A DNA stretch of 63,208 nt from Proteobacteria bacterium UBA5122 (lineage in GTDB: Bacteria > Pseudomonadota > Gammaproteobacteria > Tenderiales > Tenderiaceae): contig DHYU01000037.1 of the NCBI GenBank assembly GCA_002415485.1, forward strand, positions 1 to 63,208, given 5' to 3'. Positions 33,909 to 42,126 of the stretch are shown here, in pieces. The notes beneath the pieces were generated by a model. The model was not told where the DNA came from and searched no databases. It saw only the letters and a program-made list of their open reading frames with translations. Both the position numbers and the translations under genes were made by a program. Position 1 is the first letter of the stretch, and every line of letters begins with the position of its first letter.

Positions 33909-36137
33909 ATGTGGCAACCGTCGGATATTAAAATCCCACCCACCCAATCTGAAGTTTTAAACCTGCTCAACAAGGGTCAACTTGAGCAAGCCCGGTCACG
34001 GGCTCAGGCCATGCTTCAAGACCAACCAGATAACGCTGCGGCTCAGTATTCAATGGGCATGGTGGCATTGATGGGGGGTGAATACGAGCAGGCCATTGAA
34101 CATCTGGAGCGCAGCTTCGACCTGAGCAATGATCCTGTCTGTGCCTGCAACCTGGGTCATGCCAAACAAAAGCTTAATCAACTAGACGAGGCCATCGAGT
34201 GGTTGCTTAAGGCGATGGAGTTGGACCCCAAATATGCCAAGGCCCGTTACAACCTCGGCAGCGCCTATATTGCCAATAAACAACCGAAGCTGGCTGTAGA
34301 GCAATACCGCAAGTTGGTGCGTTCAGAACCCAACAACATGGACTATGTTTGCGCGCTGGCTGACGCCGTGCGCGAAAGTGGCAAGTGGCGCCAGGCGATG
34401 CGCCTCTACAATCGTGTACTGAAAAAAGCCCCCGACTTCGCCCGGGCCCTAAGCAACGTTGCCGGCCTGAAGATGAACGTTGGCCGCACCGAGGATGCCA
34501 TAGAGGGATGCAAGAAGGCCATTACCGCTGATCCAGACAACTACATCGCCCACAAAAATCTGGGCGACTGCCTGGTGCAACTGGAGCAGCTCGACGAAGC
34601 GATGGAAGCCTACGCCGATGCTCATGACCTTAACCCTGATTCACCGGAACTGTGCGTCGCCATCGGCAAGGTGTGGCAGGAAACCCATGAATTGATGGAA
34701 GCCGCCAGCTGGTTTCAAAAGGCCATTGTGCTGGATGAAGAAAACTTCGCAGCTCACTGCGGCCTGGCCACCATCGAAAAAGAAATGGGCAATATCGATT
34801 TTGCCATCGAGCTGCTCAAACCAATTTTGGAAAAAGCACCGGACGACAAAGAAGCACTTACCGCAATCGCTGATGCGCTGTGGGAAAATGGTGATGCCGA
34901 AGGGGCGTTGGAACATCTACGCCACCTGAAAAACCTGCAACCCCAAAATGCCGCCCTGCACGCCAAGATTGGTCAAATTCTTTCATCAGCTGGCAGTGTG
35001 CCACTGGCGTTAGAAGAGTACGACGCGGCGTTAAAACAAAACCCCCGCTGTATTCCGGCCCTGAACGGATATGCTGTTACTGAACGCGGCAAACTGGACC
35101 CGACCCACGTCGTCACCATGGAGAAACTACTCGACAATCCTAAACTGCGCTCCGGTGCCCGCGCCACTCTGCACAACGGCTTGGGATTTTATTACGACGG
35201 CATCAAAGACTACGAAAAATCGGCCAACCACATCCGTCAGGCCAATGCCTTTCAATGGCAGAGCCGCAGTCAACGGGGCTGGGAATACAGCATGGACGAG
35301 TATGAACAGCACATCACCCAACTGACTAAAATCTACAACCGTGAATACTTTAATTATCTGAATACCAACAACATCGGCAACCCGGATATAACACCGACAT
35401 TTATCGTTGCCATGCCACGCTCGGGCACCACGTTGACCGAACAGATTCTGGCACGCCATTCACAGGCACTGGGCATTGGTGAGCGTAACTTTGCCAATCA
35501 ATCGTTCAATGCCTTTGTCAGCACCGGCAATCAGGAACAGCCCAAGGATTTGAACCGTTTAACGAAGATTCAGACCGAGCATGCCCAGCATTTATCTGAG
35601 CGTTATCTTGCACGACTGCAAGAGCTCAAGGATAAAGCCGGCCAGCCCGATGCCCAACGAGTCATCGACAAGATGCCCGACAATTACAGCCTGGTGGGCT
35701 GGATTCTCACCCTATTCCCCAACGCCAGAATCATCCACGTTAAACGTGATCCGCGCGACGTTGCACTTTCATGCTGGATGACCCAGTTTGGTGCCATTCG
35801 CTGGGCCTGCCATACCGATCATCTCAGTCATCGCATACTGCAGTATCAACGCATCATGCAGCATTGGCGCGACACCGTTCCAGACCGTTTTATCGAGTTC
35901 AACTACGAAGATCTGGTGGCGGATCAGGAAGGCGTATCGCGGCATCTGATCGACTATATTGGCCTTGAGTGGGAAGCTCAGTGCCTGGAGTTCTACGACT
36001 CTGACCGTATCGTCCGCACTGCCAGCATCACCCAGGTGCGCCAGCCGATCTATAAAAAATCAGTGGCTAAATGGAAGCGTTACGCGCCCTATCTGGAAGA
36101 CCTGTTTGGCCCTATCACCCCTGTGGAAGAGATTTGA
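33909..36137 (+). CDS. TPR-repeat sulfotransferase
   Basis: A 742-aa two-part protein. Residues 15 to about 400 contain around ten tetratricopeptide repeats (for example AAQYSMGMVALMGGEYEQAIEHL and KARYNLGSAYIANKQPKLAV). The C-terminal 300 residues are a sulfotransferase domain with the PAPS 5'-phosphosulfate loop FIVAMPRSGTTLTEQIL and the 3'-phosphate region RIIHVKRDPRDVALSC. I take ATG 33909 because GGAG at 33899-33902 lies 6 nt upstream; ATG 33897 is inside that site. Such fusions may sulfate proteins or small molecules with the TPRs choosing the partner. No signal peptide is seen. The target is unknown. Confidence 0.88.
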   Translation: MWQPSDIKIPPTQSEVLNLLNKGQLEQARSRAQAMLQDQPDNAAAQYSMGMVALMGGEYEQAIEHLERSFDLSNDPVCACNLGHAKQKLNQLDEAIEWLLKAMELDPKYAKARYNLGSAYIANKQPKLAVEQYRKLVRSEPNNMDYVCALADAVRESGKWRQAMRLYNRVLKKAPDFARALSNVAGLKMNVGRTEDAIEGCKKAITADPDNYIAHKNLGDCLVQLEQLDEAMEAYADAHDLNPDSPELCVAIGKVWQETHELMEAASWFQKAIVLDEENFAAHCGLATIEKEMGNIDFAIELLKPILEKAPDDKEALTAIADALWENGDAEGALEHLRHLKNLQPQNAALHAKIGQILSSAGSVPLALEEYDAALKQNPRCIPALNGYAVTERGKLDPTHVVTMEKLLDNPKLRSGARATLHNGLGFYYDGIKDYEKSANHIRQANAFQWQSRSQRGWEYSMDEYEQHITQLTKIYNREYFNYLNTNNIGNPDITPTFIVAMPRSGTTLTEQILARHSQALGIGERNFANQSFNAFVSTGNQEQPKDLNRLTKIQTEHAQHLSERYLARLQELKDKAGQPDAQRVIDKMPDNYSLVGWILTLFPNARIIHVKRDPRDVALSCWMTQFGAIRWACHTDHLSHRILQYQRIMQHWRDTVPDRFIEFNYEDLVADQEGVSRHLIDYIGLEWEAQCLEFYDSDRIVRTASITQVRQPIYKKSVAKWKRYAPYLEDLFGPITPVEEI

Positions 36138-36142
36138 AACCG

Positions 36143-36208
36143 ATGTTCCAATCCTGCTGCCGAACCGTTTGCCTGAGCCTGCTGCTGACCACCGCACCGC
36201 TGAGTTAG
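36143..36208 (+). pseudogene. Truncated start of a secreted-protein gene
   Basis: Five bases after the TPR-sulfotransferase stop an ATG opens a 21-codon frame, MFQSCCRTVCLSLLLTTAPL and one more residue before TAG. It has the positive, then hydrophobic, then small-residue pattern of a signal peptide, but nothing follows. It looks like the 5' end of an exported-protein gene whose body was lost. A chance short frame is the alternative. Confidence 0.4.
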
Positions 36209-36545
36209 TTTCTCGTTATGGATTGCCACGGAAGACCATGGGAACCAGGAATGCCGTGGCCGGGCGGCAGACGTGCAAGCATTTCCCCTCGGCCTCCTCT
36301 CCTGCGCCCCCCCTGCGTCGTCTGCGTGACGACCTGGCCCAGGCCCACGATGATGTAAACGCGCTTTTCGACATTGTGATCCGGCCGAATTGGTCCTTTA
36401 CTCGGGCGACTCCCCCTGGACTCTGCCCGCCTCGCCCTGCTCCGTCCTGCCCCCAAGCACGATGCCCATGCAGCAAGACAGTGGATCATTTAGGGGCGTT
36501 CACGTTAGAGTTGGATTATGGTTTAGCCGTTTTGGTGGGGGTAAT
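36209..36545. other. Unassigned GC-rich block before the Mrp operon
   Basis: This 337-bp stretch separates the truncated gene start from mrpE. Frames are open on both strands for up to 95 codons but none has a ribosome-binding site or recognisable protein. It is rich in runs of C (CCCCCCC near 36308) and its composition differs from both neighbours. It may be a multi-copy element or debris of a deletion. I see no terminal repeats or transposase. Confidence 0.35.
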
Positions 36546-37058
36546 GTGGTAACAAGCTCGGGCTTTAAACTCATTCCGTTGTTGTGGCGTGCCGGCGGGC
36601 TAATCTTGCTGTGGTGGATTATCTCGGGTGGCGCTGTTGAGAGCTGGTGGATCGGTGTGTCTGCCATAGCATTGGCTGTTTGCGTCAGCATCATGCTGGA
36701 TGGTGGTGACCGTCAGGCGGTTCGGCCTGTGGCGCTGTTGAGGTTCATACCCTATTTTTTATTCGAGTCAGTACGCGGTGGCGTCGATGTGGCGCGCCGT
36801 GCCTTTAGTCGCAATATGCCGCTGGCACCAGCCTTTTTAAACTATCCACTGCGTTTACCGGCAGGAAGGCCCCAGGTTTTTTTCGCCAACACGGTCAGTT
36901 TGCTGCCCGGCACGCTGGGGGCAGGACTGAGTGATCAAGCGCTGAACATACATATGCTGGATCATACTAGCGTCAGCTTGGCTGAACTCAATCGATTAGA
37001 GCAAAGAGTCGCCACTATTTTTGGTATTGATATCACGACACCTTCCACGTCCTTATGA
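36546..37058 (+). CDS. mrpE: Na+/H+ antiporter subunit E (MrpE/MnhE/MbhA type)
   Basis: A 170-aa membrane protein, normal for MrpE. It has two or three N-terminal membrane segments (LIPLLWRAGGLILLWWIIS) and the family pattern RFIPYFLFESVRGGVDVARR, with FFANTVSLLPGTLG and a terminal helix. The frame is open far upstream, but GTG 36546, behind a GGTGGGGG site, gives the usual length. It is the first gene of an eight-subunit antiporter operon. The stop is followed by a 278-nt gap with a palindrome, the only long gap in the operon. Confidence 0.85.
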   Translation: MVTSSGFKLIPLLWRAGGLILLWWIISGGAVESWWIGVSAIALAVCVSIMLDGGDRQAVRPVALLRFIPYFLFESVRGGVDVARRAFSRNMPLAPAFLNYPLRLPAGRPQVFFANTVSLLPGTLGAGLSDQALNIHMLDHTSVSLAELNRLEQRVATIFGIDITTPSTSL

Positions 37059-37151
37059 TCAAGGCCATCGCTCTTATCCGAAGCGGTCGATGGCATGAGG
37101 ATGCGTCTGTGCCTGCCGCACAGGTCTATACAGAAAAGTGTCGTTTATGGA

Positions 37152-37169
37152 ACAAAGAGTACTCTTTGT
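37152..37169. promoter_or_regulatory. Perfect 18-bp palindrome between mrpE and mrpF
   Basis: ACAAAGAGT at 37152-37160 is followed directly by its reverse complement ACTCTTTGT at 37161-37169. With one bulged position the symmetry extends outward through GAAC and GTTC. It lies in the 37059-37336 gap, which contains only one 78-codon frame of doubtful coding value. It could be a repressor site for an internal promoter or an mRNA-processing hairpin without a loop. Confidence 0.45.
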
Positions 37170-37336
37170 GTTCAATAAACATAGTGGCAAATATGCGCAA
37201 AGCTCAGCAAGACCTGGCCCATGCTTTGCCCACGATCTCCTTTCTTCTGTTCGGTGCTAACGGTCAGGCCCGCTGGCCTATCTGCCTGTGAAGCTGACAG
37301 ACTAACGCTAACGACTTGCCATAACCGAGACCGCGC

Positions 37337-37636
37337 ATGGATAGCTTTTTCATTACCGTTGCCTGCCTGCTTTTGCTGACGCTGATGGCCGGTTTGTGGC
37401 GCGTGTTGCGTGGTCCTACGGCGGTGGATCGCATGATGGCGGCGCAGTTATTCGGGACCACGGCGGTGGCGATCCTGCTGCTATTGGCCGAGGCACTGGG
37501 GCAACCCGCGATGCGCAATGTGGCCCTGGTGTTTGCCTTGCTGGCAGTGGTGACGGTGATGGCCTTTGTGCATCGCGCCTGGCCGGGCGACGAACCTCGT
37601 CATCAACAACGTGGGCGCCATGACGATGTGGAATAG
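37337..37636 (+). CDS. mrpF: Na+/H+ antiporter subunit F (MrpF)
   Basis: A 99-aa protein with three membrane helices, beginning MDSFFITVACLLLLTLMAGL and carrying the family motif RVLRGPTAVDRMMAAQLFGTT (here split at the Gly). It is a small accessory subunit of the multi-subunit cation/proton antiporter in the inner membrane. The C-terminal end is hydrophilic and overlaps mrpG by 17 nt. Confidence 0.92.
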   Translation: MDSFFITVACLLLLTLMAGLWRVLRGPTAVDRMMAAQLFGTTAVAILLLLAEALGQPAMRNVALVFALLAVVTVMAFVHRAWPGDEPRHQQRGRHDDVE

Positions 37637-37943
37637 CCTCAGCATTGTCTTGATCATGATTGGCATGGTGTTCTTTATTGCGGGCACCCTCGGCCTGCTG
37701 CGTTTTCCTGATGTCTATACACGACTGCATGCGCTGACCAAGGCTGATAATGTCGGCTTGGGATTTTTAGTAGCGGGTCTGATGCTGCAGGCAGACTCCC
37801 TCACCACGGCCTTGTTGCTATTGCTCATTTGGGTGCTGGTGATGTTGGCCGGTGCCGGTGCCGGTCAACTGGTTGCCCAGGCAGCGCTACAGCGTCAACA
37901 TCCTGTAGCCAAAAGCCAAGACGATGGGCGCGGCCATGACTGA
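37620..37943 (+). CDS. mrpG: Na+/H+ antiporter subunit G (MrpG)
   Basis: A 107-aa protein with three membrane helices and the MrpG hallmark GTLGLLRFPDVYTRLHALTKADN. I take ATG 37620 (MTMWNSLS); ATG 37626 is equally possible, while the upstream frame from 37566 lies inside mrpF. It overlaps both its neighbours, so the subunits are translationally coupled. Confidence 0.92.
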   Translation: MTMWNSLSIVLIMIGMVFFIAGTLGLLRFPDVYTRLHALTKADNVGLGFLVAGLMLQADSLTTALLLLLIWVLVMLAGAGAGQLVAQAALQRQHPVAKSQDDGRGHD

Positions 37944-38877
37944 GGCCGGACTATTTCTTTTAGACTTATTGTTGGTGTTGACGCTGTTGTGCCTGGCCTG
38001 GTGGTCGTTGGCAGCCACCGATCTATTCAAGGGTATTGTACTGTTTATCGCCTTCGGTCTGGTGTTGGCGCTCGCCTGGGTGCGGTTGGATGCCCCGGAT
38101 GTTGCCCTGGCCGAGGCCGCCATCGGTGCCGGCCTGACCGGGGCACTGCTGCTGACGACCCTGAGCAAACTCGCCTCCTCGATAGATAATCCCCCAGCCA
38201 AACGATCGAGTCCTGTTCTGTTGTGGGTCTTGTTAGTAATGCTGGCCGCTGTTCTTGGTTATGCCATTATGTCCCTGCCACAGCAGGCCCAAGGCCTGGC
38301 TGACACTGTGGCCAGCCAGATGGGCAACAGCGGTGTTGAGCATCCCGTCACGGCTGTACTACTCAATTTTCGCGGCTACGATACCTTGCTGGAGATGGCG
38401 GTGTTGTTGTTGGCGCTGATCGCTGCCTGGTCATTGGCACCACGTGCTGCAACATCTTGCGAGATGGATGAGGCCTTGACTGTCAGTCCGATCGTGCTGG
38501 CTTTGTTTCGTATGCTGATCCCGTTGATGATTCTGGTTGCCGCCTATTTGTTATGGGTCGGTGCCCATGCCCCTGGCGGTGCGTTTCAAGCCGGTTCTGT
38601 ATTGGCTGCTGCAGGTGTATTGGCCCTGTTGTGTGGCAAACGTCTTGAAGGCCGCTTGGCTGGCTGGCCGCTGCGCCTGGGCTTGGTGCTGGGGACGGCC
38701 ATGTTTGTGGCGGTAGCGGCGGCCGTGATGGTCGGTGGCGCACATCTATTGCAATACCCCCTGGCCTCAGCCGGCAAGTTAATACTGTTAATCGAAGCGG
38801 CGGCCACGTTTTCCATCGGCCTGACTCTGGCCATGCTGTTCTCTGGCCAAAGACCTTCTCGTGGGCCAGCCTCATGA
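37936..38877 (+). CDS. Fused DUF4040 / MnhB-type antiporter subunit
   Basis: A 313-aa membrane protein. Residues 1 to about 80 (DLLLVLTLLCLAWWSL, LDAPDVALAEAAIGAGLTGALLL) are the DUF4040 part that in canonical MrpA lies at the C-terminus (MbhD in archaeal hydrogenases). The middle resembles MbhE, and from about residue 185 (SPIVLALFRMLIPLMIL, APGGAFQAGSVLAAAGVLALL) it is MnhB/MbhF. Three small subunits are thus joined in one chain while the large NuoL-like half of MrpA is absent. Start ATG 37936 overlaps mrpG by 8 nt. Confidence 0.85.
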   Translation: MTEAGLFLLDLLLVLTLLCLAWWSLAATDLFKGIVLFIAFGLVLALAWVRLDAPDVALAEAAIGAGLTGALLLTTLSKLASSIDNPPAKRSSPVLLWVLLVMLAAVLGYAIMSLPQQAQGLADTVASQMGNSGVEHPVTAVLLNFRGYDTLLEMAVLLLALIAAWSLAPRAATSCEMDEALTVSPIVLALFRMLIPLMILVAAYLLWVGAHAPGGAFQAGSVLAAAGVLALLCGKRLEGRLAGWPLRLGLVLGTAMFVAVAAAVMVGGAHLLQYPLASAGKLILLIEAAATFSIGLTLAMLFSGQRPSRGPAS

Positions 38878-39182
38878 GTACTCCCCTGCTCTATGCCCTG
38901 GCCGGTGTTGGCCTCTGTCTCCTGGGTTTGTATGGACTGATCGTGTATGCCCATCTGTTGCGTAAGATTCTGGCGCTTAACATCATGGGCAGCGGTGTCT
39001 TTTTGATATTGGTGGCGCTGGCTCGGCGTAGCGGAGATAGCCCTGATCCTGTGCCCCACGCGATGGTCATCACCGGCATCGTGGTGGCTGTTTCTGCCAC
39101 TGCGCTGGCCCTGGTGTTACTGGTACGTTTTAGTGCTGCGACGGGCCGTAACCAACTCGATGATGACGAGCACTCGCCATGA
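38874..39182 (+). CDS. mrpC: Na+/H+ antiporter subunit C (MrpC, NuoK-like)
   Basis: A 102-aa protein with three membrane helices and the NuoK/MrpC pattern GLYGLIVYAHLLRKILALNIMGSGVF and DPVPHAMVITGIVVAVSATALAL (each in two blocks). It overlaps both neighbours by 4 nt (ATGA). In complex I the homologue lies between the antiporter-like and membrane-arm subunits. Confidence 0.92.
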   Translation: MSTPLLYALAGVGLCLLGLYGLIVYAHLLRKILALNIMGSGVFLILVALARRSGDSPDPVPHAMVITGIVVAVSATALALVLLVRFSAATGRNQLDDDEHSP

Positions 39183-40639
39183 TTGAAGCGTCCGGTACAC
39201 CGCTGCCATGGATTGTGTGGGTGATTCTGTTGCCCCTGATCGGTGCGATGCTGTGTTTCCTGTGGCCACGTCAGGGTAAAACGCTGGGGCTGCTGACGGC
39301 GCTGGCCACGCTGCTCGCCGTGATTGCGCTGTATTTCCAGCTGCTCGATGGCGGAGTGATACGTTATGCCGTGGGCGGCTGGGGCGCACCGCTGGGCATT
39401 GCACTCTATGCCGACGGGCTGAGCATGTTGATGTTGTTGATGAGCGCCCTGGTCGGTGTCGGGGTCAGTCTCTACGCGCTTGGTTATTTCAAACACTCGC
39501 CTGATAACCCTGCCGGTTTTTGGCCCTTGTGGTTATTGATGTGGACGGGATTGAATGGCCTGTTCGTGGCCGGCGATATCTTTAACCTCTATGTCACGCT
39601 GGAGCTACTGGGTTTATCTGCCGTCGCCCTGGTCGCTTTGGCCGCCAGCCGTGATGCGCTGGGCGGGGCGATGCGTTATCTATTCGTCAGCCTGTTGGGG
39701 TCACTCTGTTATCTGATCGGTGTCGCCCTGCTCTACCACGCCTATGGCACCGTGGATATCGCCCTGCTCGGTACGCTGGTCGAGCGCAATCCGGCCACGC
39801 ATGTGGCCTTGGGGCTGATGGTCGTGGCCATGTTGCTCAAGAGCGCGCTGTTTCCGCTGCACTTCTGGCTGCCTCCGGCCCACGCCAGCGCCCCTGCCCC
39901 AGTGAGCGCATTGTTGTCGGCATTGGTGGTTAAGGCCTCGTTTTATCTGTTGTTGCGACTGTGGTTTGACGTCTTCTCCACCGTCAGCATGGATCTTGGA
40001 ATGGTCTTGGGTGTGTTGGGGGCAGCGGCCATCGTGTGGGGCTCAGTACTGGCGCTGCGCCAGACCCGTCTCAAACTGTTGGTGGCCTATTCCACGGTGG
40101 CCCAACTCGGTTATCTGTTTTTGCCCTTTGCGCTATTGAGCCCACTGGCCTGGCAAGGCGGTGTCTATTTTGTGCTGTCGCATGCGCTCGCCAAGGCGGC
40201 GATGTTTATGGCGGCGGGCAATATTCTTGCGTTTGGTGGGCATGACCGTATCGCCGATCTCGACCGTGTAGCCCAGCGCCTGCCGATTACGATGACGGCA
40301 TTTTGTCTGGCCGGGGTGAGCCTGATGGGGCTGCCGCCCAGTGGCGGCTTTATTGCCAAATGGCTGCTGCTGGATGCCGCCTTGAGCCATGATCAGTGGG
40401 GCTGGGCAGTCATGATGATGATCGGCGGTTTGCTGGCGGCGGCCTATGTCTTCAAGGTGGTGGGGTTCGCCTTTACGCAGGCGGATGCCCCCCACGATGC
40501 GCAACCGGTCTCCCCCTTTATGGAATGGTCGGCGCTCGCATTGGCGGTGTGCGCCATTCTCTTGGGTTTGAATGCCCACTACCCCCTTGAGTTGCTGGCC
40601 ATTGGTGGGCCAGTTACCTTCGTGAGCCCCTCGCCATGA
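39179..40639 (+). CDS. mrpD: Antiporter-like subunit D, first copy (MrpD/NuoN family)
   Basis: A 486-aa protein with about 14 membrane helices of the proton-conducting transporter family. Visible family stretches are DIFNLYVTLELLGLSAVAL (with the key Glu), LKSALFPLHFWLPPAHASAPAPVSALLSAL (key Lys and Pro, in two blocks), YSTVAQLGYLFLP and LPPSGGFIAKWLL. It moves protons in exchange for Na+ or K+. Its start overlaps mrpC by 4 nt. It is the first of three related subunits in the operon. Confidence 0.92.
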   Translation: MIEASGTPLPWIVWVILLPLIGAMLCFLWPRQGKTLGLLTALATLLAVIALYFQLLDGGVIRYAVGGWGAPLGIALYADGLSMLMLLMSALVGVGVSLYALGYFKHSPDNPAGFWPLWLLMWTGLNGLFVAGDIFNLYVTLELLGLSAVALVALAASRDALGGAMRYLFVSLLGSLCYLIGVALLYHAYGTVDIALLGTLVERNPATHVALGLMVVAMLLKSALFPLHFWLPPAHASAPAPVSALLSALVVKASFYLLLRLWFDVFSTVSMDLGMVLGVLGAAAIVWGSVLALRQTRLKLLVAYSTVAQLGYLFLPFALLSPLAWQGGVYFVLSHALAKAAMFMAAGNILAFGGHDRIADLDRVAQRLPITMTAFCLAGVSLMGLPPSGGFIAKWLLLDAALSHDQWGWAVMMMIGGLLAAAYVFKVVGFAFTQADAPHDAQPVSPFMEWSALALAVCAILLGLNAHYPLELLAIGGPVTFVSPSP

Positions 40640-42126
40640 ATGCCTGGCTGCCGCTGTTGGTATTGGCCAGCTCATTGGTACCGGGCCTGATTATCTTTGC
40701 ATTGAAAGAGGAACACACGCGAGCGCGTATTGCCCTGAATCTTGGCGGGGCCGTGATCAAGCTTGTGCTGGTTGGGGTGATGGTGTGGGGCGTATTTCAG
40801 GGCCAAACCTATGAGGCTCGCCTGCCCTTGCTGCCGGGCCTGGAGCTGGCACTACAGGCCGATGCGCTGGCCTTGTTGTTTGTCGTCCTGTCCTCGGTAC
40901 TGTGGCTGGTGACTACGATTTATGCCATCGGTTATCTGGAGGATTCGCCCTACCGCAGCCGCTTTTTTGGTTTTTTCAGTCTCTGCGTTACCTCGACCGT
41001 GGGTGTTGCCCTCTCGGGCAACCTCATTACATTTTTGTTGTTTTACGAATTATTGACCCTAAGCACCTATCCACTCATCGTACATCGTGCCACCGAGGTG
41101 GCTCGCCGGGCCGCTAAGACCTACCTGGTCTATACCCTGGCCGGAGGTGCGTTGCTGCTAGTGGGGGTGGTCTGGCTCTATACCCTGGCGGGCACCCTTA
41201 GCTTCACCCCTCGGGGCTTTTTATCTGGGCTGGAGACACAGCACTCCACGGCACTGTCGGTTATTTTCGTGCTCCTGATCGCTGGGTTTGGCGTCAAGGC
41301 TGCCATCCTGCCGCTACATGGCTGGTTGCCCAAGGCCATGGTGGCACCTGCCCCGGTCAGTGCCCTGTTGCACGCCGTGGCCGTCGTCAAGGCCGGGGCC
41401 TTCGGAATTGTGCGCGTGGTGCATGATGTCTACGGTGTTGAATTTGCCGACTCGCTGAATCTGCTGATGCCTCTGGCAATATTGGCAGCGGCAACCATTC
41501 TGTATGGTTCAGTGCGCGCGCTGTATCAGGATGATCTGAAACGCCGCCTGGCCTACTCCACGGTCAGTCAGGTCTCCTATATCGCCCTCGGCACGGCCAT
41601 CGCCGGGCCTGTGGCCGCCATTGGCGGTATCGTACATCTGGTACACCAGGGCTTGATGAAGATCACCCTGTTCTTCTGTGCCGGCAATCTGGCCGAGACC
41701 CTGGGGATTCATAAGATCAGCGAAATGGATGGGGTCGGACGGCGCATGCCGTGGACCATGGCGGCCTTTACGCTGGGCGCCTTTGGCATGATCGGTGTAC
41801 CACCTTTGGCAGGTTTTATCAGTAAGTGGTATCTGGGGCTGGGGGCGCTCGAGGCGGGTCAAGGCTGGGTGATCTGGGTCCTGGTGGGCTCCAGCCTGCT
41901 CAATGCGGCCTATTTTCTCCCCATTCTCTATGCCGCCTGGTTTAAAGCACCCGCCACCCATTGGCCTCATGAGCGTAGTTTTGGCAGGCAGGAAACTGCG
42001 TGGATGCTGCTGTTGCCACCGGTGCTGACGGCCTTGTTGTCACTGGCCGTGGGCTTGCTCGCCAACACAACCTTCAGCCCCTTGCAGTGGGCGGTGTTTA
42101 TTGCCTCGCTGGAGTTCATGCCATGA
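40636..42126 (+). CDS. Antiporter-like subunit, second copy (NuoL/MrpD family)
   Basis: A 496-aa protein of the same fold with SGNLITFLLFYELLTLSTYPLI (key Glu), KAAILPLHGWLPKAMVAPAPVSALLHAV (in two blocks), the adjacent VVKAGAFGI, YSTVSQVSYIALG and GVPPLAGFISKWYLG. The GWLPKAM.APAPVSALLHA..VV.AG pattern is closer to NuoL and the N-terminal half of MrpA than to subunit D above, so it probably replaces the missing MrpA core. It overlaps the flanking genes by 4 nt each. Confidence 0.88.
   Translation: MNAWLPLLVLASSLVPGLIIFALKEEHTRARIALNLGGAVIKLVLVGVMVWGVFQGQTYEARLPLLPGLELALQADALALLFVVLSSVLWLVTTIYAIGYLEDSPYRSRFFGFFSLCVTSTVGVALSGNLITFLLFYELLTLSTYPLIVHRATEVARRAAKTYLVYTLAGGALLLVGVVWLYTLAGTLSFTPRGFLSGLETQHSTALSVIFVLLIAGFGVKAAILPLHGWLPKAMVAPAPVSALLHAVAVVKAGAFGIVRVVHDVYGVEFADSLNLLMPLAILAAATILYGSVRALYQDDLKRRLAYSTVSQVSYIALGTAIAGPVAAIGGIVHLVHQGLMKITLFFCAGNLAETLGIHKISEMDGVGRRMPWTMAAFTLGAFGMIGVPPLAGFISKWYLGLGALEAGQGWVIWVLVGSSLLNAAYFLPILYAAWFKAPATHWPHERSFGRQETAWMLLLPPVLTALLSLAVGLLANTTFSPLQWAVFIASLEFMP

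Noticed and set aside
36205..36489. Overlapping minus-strand frames of 86-94 codons before mrpE
   Set aside because: No ribosome-binding site or known domain; arginine- and glycine-rich translation reflects GC-rich sequence. Kept only as an unassigned block.
37055..37291. 78-codon open frame starting on the mrpE stop (ATGA)
   Set aside because: The overlap is suggestive, but the protein resembles nothing, is not membrane-like as its neighbours are, and runs through the 18-bp palindrome. I treat the gap as regulatory.
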